Assembly (NCBI GenBank): GCA_900538555.1
Contig: UPYI01000002.1
Span: forward strand, 1 to 64,000
From: an uncultured Porphyromonadaceae bacterium
Lineage (GTDB): Bacteria > Bacteroidota > Bacteroidia > Bacteroidales > Barnesiellaceae
Direction: 5' to 3'
Length of the DNA: 64,000 nt
The position numbers and the translations under genes are program-made. Shown here piece by piece: positions 35,813 through 44,116 of this stretch; position 1 is the stretch's first letter; each line of letters begins with the position of its first letter. The notes beneath the pieces are model-generated. The model was given only the letters and a program-made list of their open reading frames with translations. It ran no database searches and was not told the origin of the DNA.

Positions 35813-35996
35813 AATAATTCATCAACTTTCGCCGCAAATCCGAAAGTTTTTCGTTTTCAGCATATTTACGGTAATCGGCGTACTTGTACCGGCATCCTGC
35901 TCCGGATGGTTTTCCGATGTGTTTTTATACTTCATAAACAGGAATACGGTCCGCCGGGTTTTTACTTTTTTTCATTCTCCGGATAAAAATATATTA

Positions 35997-36034
35997 GAAT
36001 TATTTTTATTTTAGAATAATTCCAACTATATTTG
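35997..36034 (+). promoter_or_regulatory. Rubrerythrin promoter with inverted repeat
   Basis: TATATTTG at 36027-36034 is the -7 box. An inverted repeat, GAATTATT (35997-36004) and AATAATTC (36015-36022), lies just upstream, covering the -33 region and spacer, where a repressor such as PerR or Fur could block initiation. The regulator is not known from the sequence. The rest of the gap 35813-35996 holds nothing I recognise. Confidence 0.55.
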
Positions 36035-36084
36035 TAAAACAAAAAAGAAACCAAAGTAATCACACCTATTAAAAACAAAAAGAC

Positions 36085-36657
36085 ATGAGTATCAAAGGAA
36101 CAAGAACAGAACAAAACTTATTGAAATCTTTTGCCGGTGAATCGCAAGCCCGCAACAGATATACATTTTTCGCCAGTGTAGCCAAGAAAGAAGGCTATGA
36201 GCAGATCGCCGCGATCTTCCTCGAAACCGCCGAACAGGAGAAGGAACACGCCAAACGTTTCTTCAAATACCTCGAAGGAGGTATGGTGGAAATCACCGCC
36301 TCTTTCCCTGCCGGAATCATTTCCACCACTGCCGAAAACCTGAAAGCCGCTGCCGAAGGTGAAAACGAAGAGTGGAGCGATCTCTACCCGCAATTTGCGC
36401 AGATCGCCGAAGAAGAGGGCTTCAAAGAGATTGCCACCACATTCCGCATGATCGCCAAAGTGGAAGCGGAACACGAAAAACGTTATCTGAAACTGTTGCA
36501 ACGGGTAACCGACGGTTCGGTGTTCCGGAATGAAGAAGAGACGGAATGGCAATGCCGCAACTGCGGGTTTGTCATGAAAGGCAAGTCGGCTCCGGAAAAA
36601 TGCCCTGCCTGCGCACACCCGCAAGCCTACTTCGAACGGAAAAAGAACAATTACTAA
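36085..36657 (+). CDS. rbr: Rubrerythrin
   Basis: A 190-residue non-heme iron peroxidase that reduces hydrogen peroxide in anaerobes. The N-terminal four-helix ferritin-like domain (about 1-140) holds the diiron ligands in FAGESQARNRY, ETAEQEKEHAKR, and AEEEGF and KVEAEHEKRY. The C-terminal rubredoxin-like domain (about 152-190) binds one iron by CRNCG and CPAC. Length is typical. The gene is monocistronic behind a promoter with an inverted repeat and is ended by a family-1 repeat. Its job is defence against oxygen exposure. Confidence 0.97.
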   Translation: MSIKGTRTEQNLLKSFAGESQARNRYTFFASVAKKEGYEQIAAIFLETAEQEKEHAKRFFKYLEGGMVEITASFPAGIISTTAENLKAAAEGENEEWSDLYPQFAQIAEEEGFKEIATTFRMIAKVEAEHEKRYLKLLQRVTDGSVFRNEEETEWQCRNCGFVMKGKSAPEKCPACAHPQAYFERKKNNY

Positions 36658-36676
36658 TCGTTCACAACAACGCACC

Positions 36677-36846
36677 AAGGGGTTGTGTCGGAAATGCGAA
36701 TTTTCGATGCAACCCCTTTTCGGTACGTTAGAATATCTAAGATGCAAGGCACTGAGGATAAGGACGACAGGAATTTACCAACGTAAACGACTTAGTCCGA
36801 ATGCCGATGGCAACACAGCAGACCGGACAAGAATGCACATCGTCTT
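36677..36846 (+). repeat. Family-1 terminator-tail repeat, copy B; terminator of rbr
   Basis: It begins 20 bases after the rubrerythrin stop. The hairpin (36677-36718) carries compensating and non-compensating changes relative to copy A, and the tail to 36846 is the most divergent of the full copies but keeps TTTACCAACGTAAACGACTTAG and CATCGTCTT. Confidence 0.88.
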
Positions 36847-36963
36847 TCCGTGTGTCGGAACGGCTAAGAAGTTCCATATTCCTTTCCCGGCTCCATCGAT
36901 TCATATAAGTCGGATTTTTGTCGTTTTTCATTCCTGATTTATAATTTTTTCGATCGATAAAAC

Positions 36964-36971
36964 TATCTTTG
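36964..36971 (+). promoter_or_regulatory. -7 box of the TPR regulator gene
   Basis: TATCTTTG, about 40 bases before the ATG at 37013. No TTG is at the usual -33 spacing. Confidence 0.5.
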
Positions 36972-37012
36972 CTAAGTTTTTCACCGAATAGCACATTTTC
37001 CCGAACCGGTTC

Positions 37013-38374
37013 ATGAAGCATCGTATATACTATATTATCGCCATTTTACTCTTCCTTGTCGCCTGCCGCAGCCACCGCAACGAAGAAAAAGCGGTGCGAT
37101 TATACGAATACGGAATCGAACAGGAAACCTCCCAGCCCGATTCGGCTGCCTACCTGTTCCGTCGGGCATTGAGTTTTACACACCCCTATTCCGATCTGTC
37201 GGTCGAACTGCATCTGCGGCTCGGGAATCTGCTACGCACACATCATCTGTACAACCGGGCGTTAGACGAACACAAGCTCGCTTTGAAAGAAAGCACCCCC
37301 GATCGTCCGACAGCCCTTACAGCCAAAGCATTGCGTGAAGTAGGGAAAGATTATCTGTATCAGAATCATCCCGACAGCGCACTCCAATACATACAAAAGG
37401 CCCTGACATTGTCGGAAGCCGCAGCCGACACGACAGAAATGGCTGCCGCACACAACAACCTGTCGGTCGCATACAGTGAACTGAACGATCTCGGACACGC
37501 CATACGGCACGCATACAGAGCTATCGGCTTATCGACCGACAGCATACTGATATACCGCACATATTCCGCCATCGGTAAAATGTACCTGCTATCGGGGCAA
37601 TACGACTCGGCATTCCATTACAGCAGGCAAGGCACCCTCAGCCCCAACCTCTATACACAAGCCAACAGCTACAAACAGCTGTGTGAAATCGCCCTTAAAA
37701 CCGGCAATCAACCGCTTTACGAACAGAGTATCGCATCGCTCGACCGTGCCAACGATTCGATCGAAAAGATCAACCGCACCGAGTCGATGGGAGCCACCGA
37801 ATATCAATACGATCTGGAACAGATCCTCTATACCGAAAAAGCCCGATACCATCGCTGGATTGCCGCCGTCATCGTCATAGCCCTGCTCATACTGTTCTTC
37901 TACATCCAAAAGAGGAAGAACAGAGACAAAGTGTGGCGGTCGCAAATAGAGGCATTGCGCCATAAATTCGAAATAGACCGGGAACTGCCTGCTCCCTGCG
38001 ACGGTTCGCCCATCGCCCGGCAGATCGACAACGAGCGCAAGGAACTGCAAGAACTTATCGACAAAAAAGGTGAAATATGCGCCCTCTCTTTCATGCGTAC
38101 AAAAGCATACAAAAACATGAAAGCGTTGATCGATGCCAAATCGGAATCGGTGCTGAACATCGACGAACAAAAGGAAGTGGCACAATCGGTACACAAAGCG
38201 TTCAACGAATATATCGACGCCCTGAAAAAATATACCAAACTGACATCGGACGAAGCAACCCTGTGCTGTCTGATCAAATGCGGGCTCAATACCAAAGAAT
38301 GCGCTGTTTGCAAGGGGGTAAGCCTAAATGCCATCCGCACCCAAAAGAGCCGGATCAAAAACAAATTATCCTGA
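37013..38374 (+). CDS. TPR-containing membrane regulator with cytoplasmic HTH
   Basis: A 453-residue protein. The N-terminus has a lipobox (FLVAC, Cys18), followed by TPR repeats on the periplasmic side (about 25-240), one transmembrane helix (about 282-299), a coiled coil and a C-terminal helix-turn-helix of the LuxR-like kind (about 415-453: TKECAVCKGVSLNAIRTQKSRIKNKL). The plan is that of single-protein membrane sensors of Bacteroidota and resembles the SusR-like protein at 26612, though shorter. A likely target is the secreted-protein gene just downstream at 38691. Both a lipid anchor and a membrane helix would be unusual; the lipobox may be only part of a cleaved or uncleaved signal. Confidence 0.75.
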   Translation: MKHRIYYIIAILLFLVACRSHRNEEKAVRLYEYGIEQETSQPDSAAYLFRRALSFTHPYSDLSVELHLRLGNLLRTHHLYNRALDEHKLALKESTPDRPTALTAKALREVGKDYLYQNHPDSALQYIQKALTLSEAAADTTEMAAAHNNLSVAYSELNDLGHAIRHAYRAIGLSTDSILIYRTYSAIGKMYLLSGQYDSAFHYSRQGTLSPNLYTQANSYKQLCEIALKTGNQPLYEQSIASLDRANDSIEKINRTESMGATEYQYDLEQILYTEKARYHRWIAAVIVIALLILFFYIQKRKNRDKVWRSQIEALRHKFEIDRELPAPCDGSPIARQIDNERKELQELIDKKGEICALSFMRTKAYKNMKALIDAKSESVLNIDEQKEVAQSVHKAFNEYIDALKKYTKLTSDEATLCCLIKCGLNTKECAVCKGVSLNAIRTQKSRIKNKLS

Positions 38375-38507
38375 AAACGCCGATATTGCATTTCAGGATA
38401 CACAATCCGTTGTTTATCAATTCATTGCATGGGTATAAGGTAATACGTATTTTTATAACACGCTGATTATAAGAATTATAGAATAAACCAATTGTAACAT
38501 CTATTTT

Positions 38508-38538
38508 TTGTAATATCGGTCTGAGACCGCTACTTTTG
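38508..38538 (+). promoter_or_regulatory. Promoter of the Fn3/anchor-domain gene
   Basis: TTG at 38508-38510, 20-base spacer, TACTTTTG at 38531-38538. The spacer contains a short inverted repeat (GGTC-TGA-GACC). Confidence 0.75.
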
Positions 38539-38690
38539 TAGAAGATAAGCTATGCCATAGCACAGGTCAGACAATCTGGTCTTTGTATCGGCTTACATTT
38601 TTATCTTGCAGTTATTTATAGGTATAGTCTCCGGCAAAGCTGCCGACGAAGGTAAAACATTCTCTAATCATAAAAATCATATTGTTGCTT
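38539..38690 (+). other. Long structured leader upstream of the Fn3/anchor-domain gene
   Basis: Roughly 145 bases are transcribed before the ATG at 38691. They contain several short inverted repeats (for example CTATGCCATAG; GGTCAGACAATCTGGTC-like pairing; CCGGC-AAAGCT-GCCG(A)). I cannot match it to a known riboswitch. The region 38375-38507 shows no feature. Confidence 0.35.
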
Positions 38691-40577
38691 ATGAAAAAAT
38701 TTACATCTATCTGTATCTCCGTTCTCCTGAGCGCCAACCTCATTTCGGGATACGCCTCCCGCGGTGAACAACTGGCAATTTTGTCAGAAGATTTCTCGGC
38801 ATTCACCGAAGGCACAGAAGCCGCTCCTGCCGAAAGCGAACTGTCTACATGGCAAGAGCAGATTCCGGCGGAATTCACACACGACATACAATGGAAAGGA
38901 CGGGGCATACATCAAGCCGGCGGAGTATGCGCCGTACTCTCCTACGACGACCGCACCTACGGAGAGACGCAAGGCTGGATACAAACCCCGTACACCGACG
39001 TGCGTCTGGACGACGGCAACTTCACGCTCCGGTTCCGCGCCCGTTCGATGGACAGCGCACAAGACTCGCTCATATTGTACCTGTACGACCGGTATAGCTC
39101 CAACTACTACACCAGCGAGAAACGCACCATTACCGACCAGTGGCAGACGATCGAAGTTCCGTTCCAACACAATTTCGGTATGGGTAGTCGTCTGGCTTAT
39201 ATACAGATCGGGGCATACAACGGGGCATGGTTAGTAGACGACATGGAGATCGTACAAGACGTGTACGACATCTGTTCGCCCCACGGTATCGCCCCCAAAG
39301 ATGTGACCTTCGAACAATTCACCGCCCGCTGGGATGCCGTATGGTCGGCAACCTCCTACCTCACTTCGGCTTATTACTATGCCGATGAAGCGAAAACGGA
39401 ACGTGTGTACATTGCCCGCGACATCGAAACGACGGAACGGGAATGCACCGTTACCGGAACGGAAAAAGGCAAGACCTATTTCTTCACGGTGAAAGCGAAA
39501 AACGAAAAATACACTTCCGCCGAATCGAACGAAGTACAGGTATATGTTCCGATCCGCACAATGCCTGTGCCCGAACTGGCTGCCCCGACCGACATCACGC
39601 TAACCGGATATACCGCACAATGGCAACCCGTAGAACGTGCCATGGGATATGCCGTACGCCATTTTCTGAAACACACCGCATTATTCGACGAAGAGTACAC
39701 TCTGGTTCATGAAGACCTCGAAACCATCACCGACGGCACACTGGATTGGCCCGGTTATTTCTACGACTACGATCTGGACAAATACAGCAAAACGCCCGGC
39801 TGGGGTGTCAATATGGGATGCACGGTAACCGGCATGATCGGTATCGACAACTACTACCGCCGTTTTGAAGAAGGCAAAATCACTTCGCCCGAATTCGACC
39901 TGTCGCGCAACGACGGCAAATATACCGTGCAATTGAACGTATATGCAGTCAATGCAGGCGACACGGTCTATGTAGACAGCTACCGCGAAGGCGAAAAAGA
40001 GCATCGCGAATACCTGATGGAAACAGTCGGGGAACACTCTTTCTCGGTAGACTTTACCAATGGATCGGCACAGACGCATTTCACGATCACATTCTCCGGA
40101 TCGGACAAAATGTTCATCGACGACATCTTCATCAAACAAGTACTGAAAGCCGGCGAAAGCCATACATCGGCACTGGCATCGTTCGAAGTGGAAGGTATCG
40201 ACAATACGTCGTACACCTTTACCGATCTGGCTGGCGAAGCAGGCGATGAATATCTCTATTCCGTAGCCGCCTGGTCGTGGTCGTTAGACGAAGAAGGCGT
40301 TTGGGGACCCACCGTATATTCCGAGTATTCCGAACCCCAATCCGTAAAACTCTCGTCCTGCATCCGGACTGCCGACCGCACAGCCGATAAAGTCTATGCC
40401 TCTAACGGCACACTGCATCTCGAACTCTCCGCCAATGCCCGCGTACGGGTTTACACCGCCGAAGGCAAAACGGTACTCGACAAACCGGTCGCAAGCGGCA
40501 ATCACGAACTGAATTTACCAGCACACGGATTATATCTGGTACTGATAGATACCCGTTGCTACAAAGTGTGCCTGTAA
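38691..40577 (+). CDS. Secreted Fn3/choice-of-anchor domain protein
   Basis: A 628-residue exported protein (ATG at 38691; signal peptide ending near GYAS). Residues about 30-195 form a jelly-roll/anchor-like domain (DFSAF, TPYTDVRLDDGNFTLRFRAR, WLVDDMEI). A fibronectin type III-like module (about 200-295, TFEQFTARWDAV...GKTYFFTVKA) follows, then an Fn3 interrupted by a second anchor domain (about 300-560). The C-terminus (about 570-628) is a short sorting-type domain with RVRVYTAEGKTVL and LPAHGLYLVLIDTRCYKVCL. No catalytic motif is seen. A surface adhesin or binding protein is the best guess; it is probably controlled by the TPR regulator upstream. Confidence 0.75.
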   Translation: MKKFTSICISVLLSANLISGYASRGEQLAILSEDFSAFTEGTEAAPAESELSTWQEQIPAEFTHDIQWKGRGIHQAGGVCAVLSYDDRTYGETQGWIQTPYTDVRLDDGNFTLRFRARSMDSAQDSLILYLYDRYSSNYYTSEKRTITDQWQTIEVPFQHNFGMGSRLAYIQIGAYNGAWLVDDMEIVQDVYDICSPHGIAPKDVTFEQFTARWDAVWSATSYLTSAYYYADEAKTERVYIARDIETTERECTVTGTEKGKTYFFTVKAKNEKYTSAESNEVQVYVPIRTMPVPELAAPTDITLTGYTAQWQPVERAMGYAVRHFLKHTALFDEEYTLVHEDLETITDGTLDWPGYFYDYDLDKYSKTPGWGVNMGCTVTGMIGIDNYYRRFEEGKITSPEFDLSRNDGKYTVQLNVYAVNAGDTVYVDSYREGEKEHREYLMETVGEHSFSVDFTNGSAQTHFTITFSGSDKMFIDDIFIKQVLKAGESHTSALASFEVEGIDNTSYTFTDLAGEAGDEYLYSVAAWSWSLDEEGVWGPTVYSEYSEPQSVKLSSCIRTADRTADKVYASNGTLHLELSANARVRVYTAEGKTVLDKPVASGNHELNLPAHGLYLVLIDTRCYKVCL

Positions 40578-40598
40578 CCGGTATCTCAAAAATAAACC

Positions 40599-40770
40599 TT
40601 AAAGGGGTTGTATCGAAATGAAAATTTCGGTACAACCCCTTTAAGGTGCGTTAGAATGTCTAAGGTGCAAGGCGCAGAGGATGAGGACGACAGGAGTTTA
40701 CTAACGTAAACGACTTAGCCCGAACTCCGATGGCAACGCAGCAGATTGGGCATTATGACACATCGTCTTG
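40599..40770 (+). repeat. Family-1 terminator-tail repeat, copy C
   Basis: It begins 22 bases after the stop at 40577. The hairpin has a 21-bp stem with one mismatch (40599-40619 with 40624-40644, loop GAAA), the longest in the family. The tail to 40770 is closest to copies A and D. Confidence 0.9.
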
Positions 40771-40871
40771 TTACATCCGCTCCAAACAAAACCCGTTCAA
40801 AAACATTATAAAGAATAGATACTTAAAAAATACAAACGCAAACAATATTTTTCTCTTTTGCCAAAAAGCAA

Positions 40872-40879
40872 TATATTTG
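40872..40879 (+). promoter_or_regulatory. -7 box of the DUF4491/glycosylation cluster
   Basis: TATATTTG about 23 bases before the ATG at 40902. The -33 position carries TTT. The four genes from 40902 to 43978 are spaced by 24 bases or fewer and may all depend on it. Confidence 0.6.
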
Positions 40880-40901
40880 TAACAATAAAAAAACTCCGGA
40901 C

Positions 40902-41216
40902 ATGATGCAATTTTTAGAAAACTACCACCTGACAGGTCTCATAATAGGCATAAGCACATTCCTGATTATCGGGATGTTCCACCCGATCGTCATTCATGCA
41001 GAATACTATTGGGGGAAACGTTGCTGGTGGTTATTTCTGATATTGGGAATAATCGGTATAGCCCTTGCGCTTTATGTCGAGAACATATTGGTATCGGCTC
41101 TGCTCGGAGTATTCGCGTTTTCTTCGTTCTGGTCGATCAAAGAAATCTTCGAACAAGAAGAACGAGTACGCAAAGGCTGGTTTCCTAAAAATCCGAAACG
41201 GAAATACCCTTTCTAA
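40902..41216 (+). CDS. DUF4491 family small membrane protein
   Basis: A 104-residue inner-membrane protein with three hydrophobic helices (about 12-32, 42-60, 64-82) and a charged C-terminus (EIFEQEERVRKGWFPKNPKRK). It matches the Bacteroidota DUF4491 family; function unknown. The Met at residue 2 is an equally good start. The first gene in a run with the glycosyltransferase genes, 24 bases before the next ATG. Confidence 0.85.
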   Translation: MMQFLENYHLTGLIIGISTFLIIGMFHPIVIHAEYYWGKRCWWLFLILGIIGIALALYVENILVSALLGVFAFSSFWSIKEIFEQEERVRKGWFPKNPKRKYPF

Positions 41217-41240
41217 CCACTCGGAACAACACACATCGAA

Positions 41241-41951
41241 ATGACGAAAAAATTATCTGTCATCATACCCGTTTACAACGAAGAAGAAACCATCTCCACC
41301 TTGATGGGGAAAGTACTCGGAGTACAACTGCCCGACGGAATGGGCAAAGAATTGATTGTCGTAAACGACTGTTCGACCGACCGCAGCGACGAACTGATCG
41401 GACAGTTCATCCAATCGCATCCCGATGCCGAGATCAAATATATCCGGCAAAAAAAGAATCAAGGCAAGGGCATGGCAATCCGTACCGCCATTCCGCACCT
41501 GACTGGTGACTACACGATCATTCAGGACGCCGATCTGGAAACCGAACCGGAAGACTACAACCTCATGCTTCCCCTGCTCTTGTCGGGCGAACACGACGTC
41601 GTGTACGGATCGCGGTTTCTGTCGAAAGAAAACCGGCACACCTACCGCACATTCTATATAGGCGGAGCCATGGTGTCCAAAATCACCAACCTCCTCTACG
41701 GGCAGAAGATAACGGACGAACCCACCTGCTACAAAATGTTCAAAACCTCGCTGCTGCAATCCATACCGCTGAAATGCACCCGGTTCGAATTCTGCCCCGA
41801 GGTCACCGCCAAAGTATCCAAAGCCGGGCATAAAATCGCGGAAGTGCCTATACACTACTATCCGCGCTCGATCGCCGAGGGGAAAAAGATAAAATGGTAC
41901 GACGGCATCGAAGCCATCTGGACCCTGATTAAATACCGATTTACCGACTGA
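41241..41951 (+). CDS. Glycosyltransferase family 2, polyprenyl-phosphate sugar synthase type
   Basis: A 236-residue GT-A enzyme: VIIPVYNEEETI at the start, the nucleotide-binding ELIVVNDCSTD and the metal motif QDADLE (about residue 94). The rest (DVVYGSRF, ADEPTCYKMF-like DEPTCYKMFKTSL, RFEFCPEVTAK) is typical of dolichyl/undecaprenyl-phosphate mannose or glucose synthases. It lacks the two C-terminal membrane helices of the ArnC/GtrB group, so it resembles DPM1-like soluble enzymes. It probably loads a sugar on undecaprenyl phosphate at the cytoplasmic face, to be used by the GT-C-like protein at 42578. Confidence 0.88.
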   Translation: MTKKLSVIIPVYNEEETISTLMGKVLGVQLPDGMGKELIVVNDCSTDRSDELIGQFIQSHPDAEIKYIRQKKNQGKGMAIRTAIPHLTGDYTIIQDADLETEPEDYNLMLPLLLSGEHDVVYGSRFLSKENRHTYRTFYIGGAMVSKITNLLYGQKITDEPTCYKMFKTSLLQSIPLKCTRFEFCPEVTAKVSKAGHKIAEVPIHYYPRSIAEGKKIKWYDGIEAIWTLIKYRFTD

Positions 41952-41956
41952 CACCA

Positions 41957-42568
41957 ATGAACACGAAAAAAACAAACGCTTTCGATAAGACGAAAGCAGA
42001 GGCGGACAAGTTCGAGCGATGCCGGGGCGAGAAAAAGCGCATGGATACGAACCATCCGGAGCAGCCTGCCGCATCGACATCCGCACGCATCTTGCGCAAC
42101 CTGCTGTTTGCCGCGATAGCCGCAACAGCGGTCTATGCAACCATCCACTCACAACCCGGATACAAATGGGTCTACAACAGCCTGCTGAAAGGCAACATGG
42201 AGATGATCCGGCAATACCCCAATCTCTCCGCCGACCAGAAACTCGAACTCAAACTGCGCGACAACTACACATTTGTACGCTATATCAAAAACAGCACGCC
42301 GCAAAACGCCGTCATCGTATTTCCCGACTGGGCGGATCTACGCGATAAAAAATCGCCGTTCTCGAACGACATATCCAACAAGCTGTACCTGTCGCGTTAC
42401 CTCTATCCCCGCAAAGTCGTATTGAAATCGGAATTGGCTGCGCAACCCGATCTGCATCCGACGCACGCCGCCATCATCTGCGGAGTAGGTTTCGACCTGC
42501 TTACCTATCCCGTCGAACAAAAATTCGAACACGGAGTTATCCCTATCGTCTCACCCCACACCAAATAA
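41957..42568 (+). CDS. Single-helix membrane protein of unknown function
   Basis: A 203-residue protein, starting 5 bases after the GT2 stop; an internal Met at residue 29 is an alternative start. There is one hydrophobic helix (about 47-63, LLFAAIAATAVYATI), then a periplasmic domain of about 135 residues with NAVIVFPDWADLRD and RYLYPRKVVLKSE. This resembles the soluble domain that sits beside some GT-C glycosyltransferases, but I do not recognise a named family. Its fixed place between two glycosylation genes suggests it is a partner of the next protein. Confidence 0.65.
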   Translation: MNTKKTNAFDKTKAEADKFERCRGEKKRMDTNHPEQPAASTSARILRNLLFAAIAATAVYATIHSQPGYKWVYNSLLKGNMEMIRQYPNLSADQKLELKLRDNYTFVRYIKNSTPQNAVIVFPDWADLRDKKSPFSNDISNKLYLSRYLYPRKVVLKSELAAQPDLHPTHAAIICGVGFDLLTYPVEQKFEHGVIPIVSPHTK

Positions 42569-42577
42569 ATCACACCC

Positions 42578-43978
42578 ATGCTTACGCTCGGCATTCTGCT
42601 CACATTCGTCACCGGATTGTTCCTGATCCGTTACATCTCCGATAAATTCACCCTCAGCGAAACAATCGGACTGGCATTCCCCGTCGGGCTGGGTGTACAA
42701 ACCTTGCTCATGCTTCTCATCGATGCCGTCGGCATACGCCTTTCCGCGCTGTCGGTCGGAATCGTATCGCTGGCGATCATCGCCGCAACCGGTGCGCTGA
42801 TCGCATTACGTGTCCGGAAAAATCCCGGATTCCAGATTCTGCCCGAACTGTCGGTACAACCCGGACAATACAATCTGGTATGGCTGCTGTTCGTCGCCCT
42901 GATCGTCTACTTCGAATACATGAACTTCTCCAAGTGTATGTACTTTCCGGTCTACGACAAAGACAGTATCGCCGTATTCGACCCGCTGGGATTCATGATC
43001 GCCAGGGAGGGATGTTTCGGCAACCTCAGTTTCTATCATTCCACGGCATCCGTACACGGACCCGGCAGCCACATCACCTATACGCCGATGCTGCACCTCA
43101 GCTACGCCTATGTATATCTGTTCGGAGCAACCACCTCGAAAATCATTCCCGGACTGCTGTTCCTTTCGTTCCTGATAGCCTTTTACAGCATCACCAAACG
43201 AATCGCAGGACGCACCTGTGCCGCGATCGCCACATTCTGTACCATGATCACACCCGAAATGATCGCATTCTCGTCGCTCTCCGCCACCAACGTCATGCAC
43301 ATGATCTTCGCCTCCTTAGGCATCATCTACATCGCGGTATGGCTTAAACGGCACGAACGGCACGACCTGTATATCGGATCGGTACTGCTGGCAATCAACC
43401 TCTGGATGCGCACCGAAGGCGTGGTGTTCATCGGTGCGGCGTTCTGCATGGTAGCTATCGACGCGCTGTTGAGAAAACAATACCGGACAATGATTCCGAT
43501 AGCGGCGGCATTCCTGCCCGCACTCATCTGGACGGCATTCATGAAACTCAACGGACTTTATGCCGAAAGCATCGCCATCACCCGCCCGTTCTGGGATGGA
43601 GAGAAAGCCGGCACGATCTACCGCTACATGAGACTGCTCTACACAAACACGACCTACTATGGCTGGACGTTCGTCGCGTTCATTCCGGCAATCGTCCTGA
43701 ATATCATACAAGCAGTCCGGAAAAAAGATAATTTCTATCTGGCGGGAATGATTCTGCTGGCAGCATTCGCCTACGCTCTGGTTCTCTACCAGATCGACTA
43801 CAAATGGGATTCGATGCACAACGTTCTCAGCTATTCCGCCAAACGGTTTCTCTTCTGCTTCGTGCCGTGCGTATGGTACTATCTTTTCTCGCAGGAACTT
43901 GTCGTCAAGGCAGGCAAATGGATAGACAAATACCTTTGCTGGAACGAAAAAATTAATTTTATGAAAAAGAACAAATAA
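42578..43978 (+). CDS. Polytopic GT-C-like glycosyltransferase membrane protein
   Basis: A 466-residue inner-membrane protein with about eleven to twelve hydrophobic helices. A conserved acidic loop after an early helix (YDKDSIAVFDPLGFMIAREG, about 127-146) and the periplasmic segment SFYHSTASVHGPGSHITYTP are where GT-C enzymes (ArnT, PMT, Wzy-like) bind the polyprenyl-linked sugar and the acceptor. No closer family is recognised. It starts 9 bases after the previous gene. Together the three genes look like a pathway that builds a polyprenyl-linked sugar and transfers it outside the membrane. The acceptor (lipid A, polysaccharide or protein) is not known. Confidence 0.7.
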   Translation: MLTLGILLTFVTGLFLIRYISDKFTLSETIGLAFPVGLGVQTLLMLLIDAVGIRLSALSVGIVSLAIIAATGALIALRVRKNPGFQILPELSVQPGQYNLVWLLFVALIVYFEYMNFSKCMYFPVYDKDSIAVFDPLGFMIAREGCFGNLSFYHSTASVHGPGSHITYTPMLHLSYAYVYLFGATTSKIIPGLLFLSFLIAFYSITKRIAGRTCAAIATFCTMITPEMIAFSSLSATNVMHMIFASLGIIYIAVWLKRHERHDLYIGSVLLAINLWMRTEGVVFIGAAFCMVAIDALLRKQYRTMIPIAAAFLPALIWTAFMKLNGLYAESIAITRPFWDGEKAGTIYRYMRLLYTNTTYYGWTFVAFIPAIVLNIIQAVRKKDNFYLAGMILLAAFAYALVLYQIDYKWDSMHNVLSYSAKRFLFCFVPCVWYYLFSQELVVKAGKWIDKYLCWNEKINFMKKNK

Positions 43979-44003
43979 AAGCCTTTATTCCATAAAATAA
44001 TTT

Positions 44004-44011
44004 TATATTTG
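44004..44011 (+). promoter_or_regulatory. -7 box of ilvE
   Basis: TATATTTG, giving a leader of about 100 bases before the ATG at 44117. No leader peptide rich in branched-chain codons is visible. Confidence 0.55.
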
Positions 44012-44116
44012 TATTCCAAACAAAGAGGAGACCTCGCGAAACAAGCCGGTGCTATCGGGCTCGGTTCCGGTCTATAAGTTCTTTGCAAAAATAACAATCT
44101 AACCCAAACTTGAATT

